Below are positions 1-7,516 of a stretch of 13,312 bases of DNA, piece by piece; the stretch's first letter is position 1; each line of letters starts with the position of its first letter. Origin of the DNA: Bordetella parapertussis (GTDB lineage Bacteria > Pseudomonadota > Gammaproteobacteria > Burkholderiales > Burkholderiaceae_D); assembly GCA_945867725.1 (NCBI GenBank), contig CAMBJI010000022.1, positions 1 through 13,312 on the forward strand. Reading direction: 5' to 3'. The position numbers were made by a program, and so were the translations under genes. The notes under the pieces are model-generated. The model had not been told where the DNA came from, did not search any database, and was given only the letters and a program-made list of their open reading frames with translations.

Positions 1-125
1 TTGAAGACGTCGGCAATGCCTCGGCCTTCCTGCTATCGGATCTGGCGGGTGGCATCACCGGTGAGATTACTTACGTCGACGGCGGCTTCTCGCAGGTTGT
101 AGCCGGGATGGGATCAGAAGGCTGA
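1..125 (+). CDS. fabI: Enoyl-[acyl-carrier-protein] reductase (NADH), FabI type, 3' end only
   Basis: Only the last 40 residues are present, read in the frame beginning at base 3 and ending with TGA at 123-125. The tail contains [14 protein letters not shown], then [12 protein letters not shown]. This is the C-terminal signature of the short-chain-dehydrogenase-fold enoyl-ACP reductase FabI, where the SDLAxGxTGE segment and the VDxG strand close the Rossmann domain. FabI carries out the last reduction of each fatty-acid elongation round in the cytoplasm. The catalytic Tyr and Lys lie upstream, outside the window, so they cannot be checked. Other short-chain dehydrogenases end in similar ways, but the tail after VDGGFS fits FabI best. 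It is followed 22 bases later by a GC-rich hairpin. Confidence 0.8.
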   Translation, partial: EDVGNASAFLLSDLAGGITGEITYVDGGFSQVVAGMGSEG

Positions 126-146
126 GAAGGTTGATTTGGTGCCGTA

Positions 147-180
147 GCGGGCCGCGAGCGCAAGCGCGCCGCCGGCCCGC
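147..180 (+). terminator. GC-rich hairpin downstream of fabI, possible terminator
   Basis: An 8-bp perfect inverted repeat, GCGGGCCG at 147-154 and CGGCCCGC at 173-180, begins 22 bases after the fabI stop. The 18-base interior is itself GC-rich and can pair further. No U-tract follows, so it is not a canonical intrinsic terminator. It could aid termination or protect the 3' end of the message. The role is inferred from position. Confidence 0.35.
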
Positions 181-235
181 ATACCGACTTTGGTGCGATC
201 TTTACCGCTGAAGCCCTCATCCCCGCGATTTCCTG

Positions 236-241
236 TACAAT
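236..241 (+). promoter_or_regulatory. Possible -10 box upstream of the helicase gene
   Basis: TACAAT at 236-241 matches the sigma-70 -10 consensus in five of six bases. I find no good -35 at 16-18 bases upstream. If used, the helicase mRNA would have a leader of about 235 bases. The call rests on the hexamer alone. Confidence 0.25.
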
Positions 242-482
242 TCTCCCCGCGCTGGACATATTGCAGCGCAACGTTGCTTAGCCAACCCTCAGCTTCAACC
301 TCAAAGCCCCCCCGCCTCCTGGTGCCGCTCTAATGAGCACCGATCCGGCGCAAAGCTTTTGTGCCGAAACCTTCTCTGCAAGATTTCGTTTGTTTCGCTG
401 GTTTGCTTTGCTTTTTATTGTCATTTCATGTCCGTTAATGGTCATGGCGTGACGCTTATCGTCGATCTCACGAAAGAAAAGA

Positions 483-1868
483 ATGACATTCGAATCACTA
501 GGCTTGAATCCACAAATTTTAAAATCACTAGGCGAGGCTGGTTATACCGTGCCAACCCCCGTGCAAGAGCAGGCCATCCCGGCCGCCATTGCCGGCCGCG
601 ATCTGCTGGTCTCTTCGCAAACCGGTTCGGGCAAAACCGCTGCGTTCATGCTGCCTGCGCTGCACAAGCTGGCTGACCTGCCTCCCGAAGCACCAGAAGC
701 CAAAACGCCGAATCAGGCCGCGCAATCAGCGCGTTCACGCGGCGAGCGTCCGCGCTTCAAAGCCGCTCAACCCAAAATGCTGGTGCTGACCCCGACACGC
801 GAACTCGCGCTGCAGGTCACTACAGCTACCGAAAAATATGGCCGTGGATTGCGTCGCGTGCAAGCAGTCTCCATCCTCGGTGGCATGCCCTACCCGAAGC
901 AGATGCAACTGCTGTCGCGCAATCCTGAAATTCTGGTCGCCACACCGGGTCGTCTGATCGATCACATGGAGTCCGGCAAAATTGATTTTTCGCAATTGCA
1001 AATTCTCGTGCTCGATGAAGCCGATCGCATGCTCGACATGGGCTTCATTGACGATATCGAACTCATCATCGGTAAAACGCCCGACACACGTCAAACCATG
1101 CTGTTCTCCGCAACACTGGATGGCATGGTCGGCAACATGGCTCGCCGCATCACCCGCGACCCGATGACAGTACAAATCGCCAGCGCCTCTACCCGTCATG
1201 AAAACATCGATCAGCGCGTGCACTTCGTGGACGATTTGTCGCACAAAAATCGCCTGCTCGATCATCTGCTGCGTGATGCATCGATGGATCAAGCCGTTGT
1301 GTTCACTGCGACCAAGCGTGACGCCGATACCATCGCCGATCGTCTGACCATCGCCGGTTTTGCTGCCGCTGCTTTGCATGGCGACATGAATCAGGGCGCG
1401 CGTAATCGCACACTCAATGGCATGCGCCGCGGTCAGGTTCGCGTCCTGGTAGCGACTGATGTCGCAGCGCGCGGCATTGACGTGCCCGGCATCACGCACG
1501 TGTTCAATTACGATCTGCCGAAATTCCCCGAAGACTATGTACACCGTATCGGTCGTACCGGTCGCGCAGGTCGTCAGGGCACCGCCATCTCGCTGGTCAA
1601 TCATGCCGAAGGCGTTCATGTGAAACGTATCGAGCGCTTCACCAAGCAGGTGATTCCGGTGGACGTGGTGGCAGGCTTCGAACCCAAGCGCACTGCATCG
1701 ACGGCGCCTCGCCGTCCAGGCTGGCGCCCGGGCGATGGTCGCAAGCCAAGTAACGGCAAGCCGGATCAGCGCACTTTCAGCAAACCCGGCAATGGACCAC
1801 GCAAAGAAAGCAGTGGCTCACGTACTTTCCGTAGCGACGGTCGTAGCGGCGAACAGCGTCGCGGCTAA
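483..1868 (+). CDS. rhlE: ATP-dependent RNA helicase, RhlE-type DEAD-box protein
   Basis: The 461-residue protein has all core DEAD-box motifs in order: Q motif TPVQEQAI (25-32), motif I SQTGSGKT (45-52), PTREL (104-108), TPGR (154-157), motif II DEAD (178-181), motif III SAT (209-211), VATDVAARGID (323-333) and motif VI HRIGRTGR (354-361). The family unwinds short RNA duplexes using ATP in ribosome assembly, RNA decay and cold adaptation. The overall layout is RhlE-like: a single RecA pair, then a basic, Gly/Arg/Ser/Pro-rich tail (about 402-461) that probably binds RNA. About 30 residues between motifs I and Ia (66-96) are low-complexity and charged, likely a loop. The start is ATG 483, preceded by a purine run (GAAAGAAAAG) acting as a weak ribosome binding site; the Q-motif spacing fits this start. 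It appears to be monocistronic, closed by the hairpin at 1925-1948. The exact RhlE subfamily is inferred. Confidence 0.9.
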   Translation: MTFESLGLNPQILKSLGEAGYTVPTPVQEQAIPAAIAGRDLLVSSQTGSGKTAAFMLPALHKLADLPPEAPEAKTPNQAAQSARSRGERPRFKAAQPKMLVLTPTRELALQVTTATEKYGRGLRRVQAVSILGGMPYPKQMQLLSRNPEILVATPGRLIDHMESGKIDFSQLQILVLDEADRMLDMGFIDDIELIIGKTPDTRQTMLFSATLDGMVGNMARRITRDPMTVQIASASTRHENIDQRVHFVDDLSHKNRLLDHLLRDASMDQAVVFTATKRDADTIADRLTIAGFAAAALHGDMNQGARNRTLNGMRRGQVRVLVATDVAARGIDVPGITHVFNYDLPKFPEDYVHRIGRTGRAGRQGTAISLVNHAEGVHVKRIERFTKQVIPVDVVAGFEPKRTASTAPRRPGWRPGDGRKPSNGKPDQRTFSKPGNGPRKESSGSRTFRSDGRSGEQRRG

Positions 1869-1924
1869 TCACGCCTTCAGAGATGCGTCTTAAGAGCGCA
1901 TGCAACTGAAATAGCAGCACAATT

Positions 1925-1948
1925 CACTGGCTCCTTCGGGAGCCAGTG
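1925..1948 (+). terminator. Hairpin terminator after rhlE (UUCG tetraloop)
   Basis: A perfect 10-bp stem (1925-1934 with 1939-1948) is capped by TTCG, a very stable RNA tetraloop. It lies 57 bases after the helicase stop. The following bases are GCATTTGT, so the U-tract is poor, but stem strength and position make it a likely transcription end. Confidence 0.55.
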
Positions 1949-2014
1949 GCATTTGTAGGATCAATACTGTTGACGATGCGCGATAATCACCTCTTCAAAC
2001 ATCAGGAGCATGCC

Positions 2015-3073
2015 ATGCAGGCCGCCGATACCGGTTCACTCAGACTCACCTCTTTTTCACATGGCGGCGGCTGTGGCTGCAAAATCGCACCCGGCGTGCT
2101 TGCTGAAATCCTGAGACAAAGCACGGGCTTCCCGGTACCGCCACAACTACTGGTCGGCATCGAAACTGCCGATGACGCCGCGGTTTATCAACTCAACGAT
2201 GAACAAGCACTGATTGCGACTACTGATTTTTTCATGCCAATCGTGGACGATCCAGTCGACTTTGGCCGCATTGCTGCCACTAATGCGATCTCTGATGTGT
2301 ATGCGATGGGTGGCACGCCGATCATGGCGCTGGCGCTGGTGGGCATGCCGATCGACAAGCTGCCGATCGAGACCATAGGAAAAATTCTGGCGGGTGGTGA
2401 ATCAGTCTGCGCACAAGCCGGCATACCGATTGCCGGCGGTCACACGATTGACTGCGTTGAACCGATTTACGGTCTGGTGGTCATGGGGCTGATTCACCCC
2501 TCACGCATCAAGCGAAATGCTGATGCGAAAGCCGGCGACAAACTCATTCTCGGCAAGCCGCTCGGCGTGGGCATCCTGTCTGCCGCACTGAAAAAAGGTG
2601 CACTGGATGCGCAAGGCTACGCAGCAATGATTGCCAGCACCACGCAACTCAATACGCCCGGAAAAGATTTGTCCGGCATCGAGGGCGTGCATGCGATCAC
2701 TGATGTAACTGGCTTCGGTCTGCTGGGCCATGCGCGTGAAATGGCGCTGGGGTCCAAACTGCGATTGCACATTGATCTGAACAGCGTGCCTTTTTTGCCG
2801 CAAGTAGAAGTACTCGCAGCAAATGGTTTCATCACGGGTGCGTCGGGTCGAAACTGGTCGGGCTATGGGTCGAATGTGACATTGGCCGAAACCATCAGCG
2901 AGACACAAAAAACCCTACTGTGCGACCCGCAGACCTCAGGCGGCTTGCTGGTTGCCTGTGCCGCAGACAGCGTCGATAAGGTCCTGTCGCTGTTTCATGC
3001 ACAGGGCTTTGCGCAAGCTGCAGTCATTGGTGAACTCAGTACCGGCAAACCCGGCATCGATGTAACGACCTGA
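2015..3073 (+). CDS. selD: Selenide, water dikinase (selenophosphate synthase), Cys form
   Basis: The enzyme makes selenophosphate from selenide and ATP, the selenium donor for selenocysteine-tRNA and for 2-selenouridine in tRNA. The 352-residue protein is close to the usual 347 residues. The glycine-rich catalytic loop reads HGGGCGCK (16-23). By alignment from memory to E. coli SelD, Cys20 corresponds to catalytic Cys17 and Lys23 to Lys20. Metal/ATP-binding aspartates are in place: D54 (DDAAVY), D71 (TTDFF), D94 (SDVYAMGG) and D230 (DVTGFGLLGH). The C-terminal DPQTSGGLL motif is at 304-312. I chose ATG 2015 because AGGAG lies at 2004-2008 with a 6-base spacer; the same frame is open to 1946, but that extension overlaps the terminator hairpin and is not family-like. 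No selA, selB, selenouridine synthase or selenoprotein gene is in view. Confidence 0.95.
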   Translation: MQAADTGSLRLTSFSHGGGCGCKIAPGVLAEILRQSTGFPVPPQLLVGIETADDAAVYQLNDEQALIATTDFFMPIVDDPVDFGRIAATNAISDVYAMGGTPIMALALVGMPIDKLPIETIGKILAGGESVCAQAGIPIAGGHTIDCVEPIYGLVVMGLIHPSRIKRNADAKAGDKLILGKPLGVGILSAALKKGALDAQGYAAMIASTTQLNTPGKDLSGIEGVHAITDVTGFGLLGHAREMALGSKLRLHIDLNSVPFLPQVEVLAANGFITGASGRNWSGYGSNVTLAETISETQKTLLCDPQTSGGLLVACAADSVDKVLSLFHAQGFAQAAVIGELSTGKPGIDVTT

Positions 3074-3125
3074 CATCCGCGTAAGGTCGGGGATGCGGTG
3101 GCCTGCGCACACTTCCCGACCCGGC

Positions 3126-3131
3126 TACACT
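3126..3131 (+). promoter_or_regulatory. Possible -10 box for the ABC operon
   Basis: TACACT at 3126-3131 lies 28 bases before the start of the ATPase gene, in the 86-base gap after selD. No clear -35 is seen, so this is a weak candidate. It would give the four-gene operon its own promoter, separate from selD. Confidence 0.3.
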
Positions 3132-3159
3132 GGCAGGCTTTGATCCATCGGCAACCTCC

Positions 3160-3876
3160 ATGTCCACTGCCGCACCTGACGCGCCTGACGCACCCAACAC
3201 ACCGCTTGCTCTCGACTGCCGACAGCTGACCAGAGCCTATGGCCAGCGTACCGTGTTGCATCAACTCGACCTGCAACTCGCGGCGGGCGACTACGTGGCG
3301 ATTATGGGTGAATCAGGCGTGGGCAAGTCCACGCTGCTGAATCTGATCGCCGGCTTGGACGCGCCCGATAGCGGTAGCTTGCACATTGCCGGTACGCGGC
3401 TTGATGCGATGAATGATGAGGCTGCGACCTTGCTGCGTCGTGAAAAACTGGGCTTCATTTTTCAGGCATTTCATTTACTGCCTCATCTGACTGTACAACA
3501 AAATATTGCATTGCCGCTGGTCTTGAACAGCTTACCTGTCACACGCGCCAGCGAGATGATCAGCGCCGTAGGTTTGCAAGGGCGTGAACATGATTTCCCG
3601 CGTCAATTATCAGGCGGCGAAATGCAGCGGGTCGCGATTGCGCGCGCGCTAGTTCATCGGCCGCGTTTATTGCTGGCCGATGAACCAACGGGCAATCTGG
3701 ATCCCGAGACTGCAGCCGAAATTCTTCAACTCATCCGTAATGAGATTCGCAACAGCGCAGCCTCCGGCATCATCGTGACCCACTCACCCGCAGCTGCTGC
3801 GAGTGCGGACCGCATTCTACTTCTGACGCGCGAAGGCTTGAAGCAAATCAGCGCAGATGAAGCACACGCTCGATGA
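3160..3876 (+). CDS. ABC transporter ATPase, LolD/MacB/YbbA type
   Basis: This 238-residue cytoplasmic nucleotide-binding subunit powers the FtsX-type permease encoded directly downstream. Walker A is GESGVGKST (50-58), the Q-loop glutamine is Q102 in FQAFHLLPHLT, the signature is LSGGE (150-154), Walker B is LLLADEP (170-176) with catalytic E175, and the switch histidine is H208. The FQxFxLLPxLT stretch and the ADEPTGNLD ending are typical of the LolD/MacB/YbbA branch, which works by mechanotransmission across the envelope rather than classical import. The N-terminus has a short APDAPDAP repeat of no known role. The start is ATG 3160; no clear Shine-Dalgarno sequence precedes it, so the exact start is less certain than the gene. 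The stop overlaps the permease start (ATGA). It could be AttE of an AttEFGH-like system; the substrate is unknown. Confidence 0.9.
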   Translation: MSTAAPDAPDAPNTPLALDCRQLTRAYGQRTVLHQLDLQLAAGDYVAIMGESGVGKSTLLNLIAGLDAPDSGSLHIAGTRLDAMNDEAATLLRREKLGFIFQAFHLLPHLTVQQNIALPLVLNSLPVTRASEMISAVGLQGREHDFPRQLSGGEMQRVAIARALVHRPRLLLADEPTGNLDPETAAEILQLIRNEIRNSAASGIIVTHSPAAAASADRILLLTREGLKQISADEAHAR

Positions 3877-6395
3877 AATCGTTTTCCACAACGCTGATGT
3901 CGCAAGTCACGCGCTGGTTACTCGCCGGCGAGTGGCGAGCGCATCCGGTGCGCGCGCTGGTCGCGGTGACGGCGATTGCATTGGGCGTTGCATTGGGTTT
4001 CGGTATTCATTTGGTCAACGAAGCGGCGTTTAGTGAATTTTCGGCAGCAGCGCGCAGTCTGTCAGGTAGCGCGGATCTGCAAGTGCGGGGCAAGAATGCG
4101 CAACTGGACGAGACCTTGTACGCGCAAATCGCCGCCATGCCTGATGTCGAGATTGCTGCTCCTGTATTGGAACTGGATCTTGCCGTGGCGGGTCAGCGCA
4201 GCACGCTCAAGGTGTTGGGTATTGATGGATTTCAGTCAGCATTGATCTCACCCGACCTGATGGGTCAGCCTGAAGACGGCAAGCCTTTCGACACACTGAT
4301 GGCCGATACCGTGTTTCTCTCACCCGCTGCGATGACATGGCTGCAAATGCGACCCGGTGACACGCTCAACCTGATCGCCGGTACACGCCCCGTATCGCTT
4401 CGCGTGGCGGGCTCATTGTTGCGTGCACGCGCAGGCCAACGTTTGGCCGTGATGGATATCGGCAGCGCGCAATTTCAGTTCGCGCGGCTTGGGCAGTTAT
4501 CACGCATTGAGATCAAGCTGGTGCCAGGAGCGAATCGCTTAGCGTTCAAGACGAATCTGGAACAAGCACAGACCTCACTCGTCATTGCTGAAACAGAGGA
4601 TCAAGAAAAACGCACCGCCAACATGTCGCGTGCGTATCGCGTGAACCTGAACGTTCTGGCACTGGTAGCCCTATTTACTGGCGCGTTTTTAGTTTTCTCT
4701 ACGCAGGCTTTGTCTGTACTTCGACGCAGACCGCAGTTCGCGCTCTTGCGCACACTGGGTGTCACACGCCGACAGCTGCTCGCGCAAGTGCTGATCGAAG
4801 GTGGCTTGCTGGGTGTCTTGGGTGCAGCGCTCGGCATTACGCTCGGCTATGGGCTGGCAGCGGCGGCCTTATCGATGTTCGGTGGCGATCTGGGCGGTGG
4901 TTACTTTCCGGGTGTGCGTCCGACACTGGTGTTCAGTCCGGTTGCAGCGCTGATTTTTTTTAGTGCCGGGGCAGGTGTGGCTTTACTTGGCAGTTGGTCG
5001 CCGGCGATGGAAGCTGCGCGTGCAAAACCCGCCGCGGCCATGAAAGCGGGCAGTGAAGATCTGGCGCTTGCGCCACTTGCGGTCCCCTGGCCTGCACTCG
5101 CTGCCATCGCAATGGGTGCGGTGTTTACGATGCTGCCACCGGTGTCCGGATTGCCCGTGTTTGGTTATTTGTCGATTGCCTTGCTACTGGTGGGTAGCAT
5201 CGCACTCATGCCACGCGCTGCATCGCTGCTATTTTCCGCGCTGGCACCGCGCTGGTCGGGCTTGATGGGCAGCCTTGCACTAGCGCGCCTAGCCAACGCA
5301 CCCAATCAGGCAGCGATTGCACTGGGCGGTGTTCTCGCCAGCTTTTCATTAATGGTTGCCATGGCCATCATGGTCTCCAGCTTTCGCATCTCTGTGGATG
5401 ACTGGTTGCAGCATCTGCTATCGGCCGACATGTATGTCCGTGTGCAAAACGGTGGCGACGCCGGCCAAATGAGCGCAGAGGAACAGCAGAAGATCGCGCG
5501 TCTGCCTGCTGTCGCACGTATGGAAACCACTCGGCATCAACCCATCACACTCGACCCCGCACGTCCAGCGGTGGCACTGATTGCGCGCACACTGGATGCA
5601 AATGCGCCTGATCGCAGCATTCCTATCGTAGGTGAATCGCTCAAAGGTATCGCACGCCCGGTCTGGATTTCTGAAGCCATGGTGGACCTCTATGGCTGGC
5701 AAGCGGGGCAAGCGGTAGAACTGCCAATGCAAGGCAAGCTGGAAAAATTCACGGTCGCTGGTGTGTGGCGAGATTATGCAAGGCAATCGGGTGCGCTGAT
5801 GCTGCGTCTGGAAGACTATCGCGCACTCACGGGTGATATGAACATCAATGATGTAGCGCTATGGCTGCAACGCGATGCCAGTGCTGCGCAGCTGCGTGCG
5901 CAACTCGAGTCACTGCCCTTCGCAAGCTCCCTGGAGTTCGCCGAACCCGGAGAGATACGCGCGATCAGCCTGAAAATTTTCGATCGCAGTTTCGCTGTCA
6001 CGTATCTACTGGAAGGTGTGGCGATCGTCATTGGTCTATTTGGTGTAGCCGCCACCTTCTCTGCACAAACACTGTCGCGCGCCAAAGAATTCGGCATGCT
6101 GCGTCATATCGGCATTACTCGTCGACAAATCCTTCTGCTGCTCGCCGGCGAAGGCGCGCTGCTGGCTGGACTGGCGATCGCTGCGGGCTTTGTGCTCGGT
6201 GGTTGCATCAGTCTGATTCTTGTGTTCATCGTCAATCCGCAATCTTTTCACTGGACTATGGGTTTGCACCTGCCTTGGTCTTTGCTTGCTACGGTGGCGG
6301 TGGTTTTGTTGTTATCCGCAGCGATGACTGCATTGATGTCTGGACGCATGGCCGTCGCCGGCAGCGTCGTGCGTTCTGTCAGGGAGGACTGGTGA
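3873..6395 (+). CDS. ABC transporter permease with two FtsX domains, YbbP-like
   Basis: An 840-residue inner-membrane protein with about ten predicted membrane segments: near 27-48, 258-281, 305-335, 352-374, 404-422, 429-448, 480-503, 708-730, 757-785 and 800-824. Two large periplasmic domains fall between segments (about 50-255 and 505-705), as in MacB-like core domains. The duplicated FtsX motif appears as LLRTLGVTRRQLL (291-303) and MLRHIGITRRQIL (742-754), so this single chain replaces two half-permeases. Length and layout fit E. coli YbbP (about 800 residues), whose partner YbbA resembles the preceding gene. Such permeases move lipoproteins, lipids or other hydrophobic compounds or transmit force to the periplasm; this one's substrate cannot be read. 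ATG 3873 overlaps the ATPase stop, and its own stop overlaps the next gene by GTGA. Confidence 0.88.
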   Translation: MKSFSTTLMSQVTRWLLAGEWRAHPVRALVAVTAIALGVALGFGIHLVNEAAFSEFSAAARSLSGSADLQVRGKNAQLDETLYAQIAAMPDVEIAAPVLELDLAVAGQRSTLKVLGIDGFQSALISPDLMGQPEDGKPFDTLMADTVFLSPAAMTWLQMRPGDTLNLIAGTRPVSLRVAGSLLRARAGQRLAVMDIGSAQFQFARLGQLSRIEIKLVPGANRLAFKTNLEQAQTSLVIAETEDQEKRTANMSRAYRVNLNVLALVALFTGAFLVFSTQALSVLRRRPQFALLRTLGVTRRQLLAQVLIEGGLLGVLGAALGITLGYGLAAAALSMFGGDLGGGYFPGVRPTLVFSPVAALIFFSAGAGVALLGSWSPAMEAARAKPAAAMKAGSEDLALAPLAVPWPALAAIAMGAVFTMLPPVSGLPVFGYLSIALLLVGSIALMPRAASLLFSALAPRWSGLMGSLALARLANAPNQAAIALGGVLASFSLMVAMAIMVSSFRISVDDWLQHLLSADMYVRVQNGGDAGQMSAEEQQKIARLPAVARMETTRHQPITLDPARPAVALIARTLDANAPDRSIPIVGESLKGIARPVWISEAMVDLYGWQAGQAVELPMQGKLEKFTVAGVWRDYARQSGALMLRLEDYRALTGDMNINDVALWLQRDASAAQLRAQLESLPFASSLEFAEPGEIRAISLKIFDRSFAVTYLLEGVAIVIGLFGVAATFSAQTLSRAKEFGMLRHIGITRRQILLLLAGEGALLAGLAIAAGFVLGGCISLILVFIVNPQSFHWTMGLHLPWSLLATVAVVLLLSAAMTALMSGRMAVAGSVVRSVREDW

Positions 6396-7516
6396 AGTTT
6401 TTCTCACATACGCTGCGTGTTCACGCTCTTCTTCGTGCGCCAATACTTGCCCTGTTGACTGTGCTAATTTTTTTTCTAAGCGCAGCCAGCCATGTGCAAG
6501 CGGCCTCACCGGCGTTCACATCGGTGGTACCGGGCAAGACACTGAGCTTTCCACGCGACTTCGGCGCGCATCCCAACTTTCGCACCGAGTGGTGGTACGC
6601 CACGGGTTGGCTTCAAACACCAGATGGAAAATCAATAGGCTTTCAGGTAACGTTTTTTCGCTCGGCGACCGAGCATGATGCCGCTAATCCTAGTCGCTTC
6701 GCGCCAAAACAACTGATCGTCGCGCATGCCGCACTCTCCGATCCTGCACTAGGCAAACTTGTGCATGACCAGAAAATTGCGCGTGCTGGCTTCGGCCTTG
6801 CCCACGCGAGCGAAGCAACAACCGATGTCAAGCTGCGTCAATGGACCATGCGCCGCGATGCCGACGGACGCTACCAGATCGCTTTGCCCGCACGCGACTT
6901 CACACTGTCCCTGACACTCACGCCGACGCAACCCGTGCTGCTGCAAGGTGAGCAAGGCTATTCCCGCAAAGGACCCGTCGCAGGACAGGCCAGCTACTAC
7001 TACAGCGAACCCCAACTGAAAGTCAGCGGTCAGGTCACGCGCCAAGGCAAGCCCGTCACCGTGCAGGGCAGCGCCTGGCTGGATCATGAATGGTCTTCGA
7101 CCTTGCTAGACCCGCGCGCTGTCGGCTGGGACTGGGTGGGTGCCAATCTGGATGACGGCAGCGCGCTCATGGCATTTCGCATACGCAGCGCGGATGGTCA
7201 GGCGCTGTGGCAGCATGCGGCACTGCGCGATGCGAATGGCAAGCTGCGTGCTGTCAGCGCGGATGCGATACGCTTCACGCCACTGCGTGAATGGCGATCG
7301 CCGCGCACCGGTGCCCGTTATCCGGTGTCCATGCAAATCGATATGAGCGATACGCGCTGGCGACTGACGCCTTTGCAAGACGATCAGGAACTCGATTCAC
7401 GCCAGTCAACTGGCGCCGTGTATTGGGAAGGTGCCGTGACTATCGAGCGCAATGGCAAGCCGGCGGGACGAGGCTACTTTGAAATGACCGGCTATCTGAA
7501 AGCCCTGAAACTATGA
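6392..7516 (+). CDS. Exported AttH/CrtC-like lipocalin-fold protein
   Basis: A 374-residue protein with an N-terminal signal peptide: basic start, hydrophobic core around 16-32, and a likely cleavage after HVQA (34-37). Conserved motifs of the AttH/CrtC-like family are visible: TEWWY (65-69), SYYYSEP (201-207), WLDHEW (229-234), WDW (246-248) and GYFEMTGY (361-368). The family forms two lipocalin-like beta barrels, and members encoded beside ABC transporters are called AttH, of unknown ligand. Related proteins include carotenoid 1,2-hydratase, but no carotenoid genes are here, so that name would be unsafe. The start is GTG 6392, with AGGGAGG (6381-6387) as ribosome binding site; the stop codon of the permease is nested in GTGA. 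I infer a periplasmic accessory protein that binds a hydrophobic ligand for the permease. The frame is open further upstream, to 5861, but that part lies inside the permease gene. Confidence 0.87.
   Translation: MKFFSHTLRVHALLRAPILALLTVLIFFLSAASHVQAASPAFTSVVPGKTLSFPRDFGAHPNFRTEWWYATGWLQTPDGKSIGFQVTFFRSATEHDAANPSRFAPKQLIVAHAALSDPALGKLVHDQKIARAGFGLAHASEATTDVKLRQWTMRRDADGRYQIALPARDFTLSLTLTPTQPVLLQGEQGYSRKGPVAGQASYYYSEPQLKVSGQVTRQGKPVTVQGSAWLDHEWSSTLLDPRAVGWDWVGANLDDGSALMAFRIRSADGQALWQHAALRDANGKLRAVSADAIRFTPLREWRSPRTGARYPVSMQIDMSDTRWRLTPLQDDQELDSRQSTGAVYWEGAVTIERNGKPAGRGYFEMTGYLKALKL

Larger units (their letters stand above)
126..482. other. Gene-free region between fabI and the helicase gene
   Basis: This 357-base gap holds the hairpin at 147-180, a possible -10 box at 236-241, and a T-rich stretch around 388-425. 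I see no open frame with convincing coding character. A GTG-started frame from 359 (MCRNLLCKISFVSL...) runs on into the helicase gene in another phase, and its later part is clearly a shadow. The region probably carries the promoter and a long 5' leader for the helicase gene. Confidence 0.55.

Noticed and set aside
71..271. A 66-residue - strand frame across the fabI end and the gap
   Set aside because: It runs antisense through the fabI end and the GC-rich hairpin, with no ribosome binding site or recognisable features.
359..676. A 105-residue + strand frame beginning upstream of the helicase gene
   Set aside because: Its start is GTG, and most of it is the helicase sequence in another phase; only the hydrophobic first part lies outside, too little to support a gene.
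735..1619. A 294-residue open frame on the - strand inside the helicase gene
   Set aside because: It is antisense to the conserved DEAD-box core, its composition (His, Cys, Gln-rich) is that of a shadow frame, and no motif is recognisable.
1946..2014. Upstream GTG start for selD
   Set aside because: It would begin within the terminator hairpin and add 23 residues not typical of SelD; ATG 2015 has a strong ribosome binding site.
2015..3073. A selenocysteine (in-frame TGA) form of SelD
   Set aside because: The catalytic position is read as TGC (Cys20), and the frame has no internal TGA.
5861..6391. Upstream extension of the AttH-like frame by 177 residues
   Set aside because: It lies inside the permease coding sequence; the extension is Arg/Cys/His-rich, and the GTG at 6392 with AGGGAGG gives a proper signal peptide.
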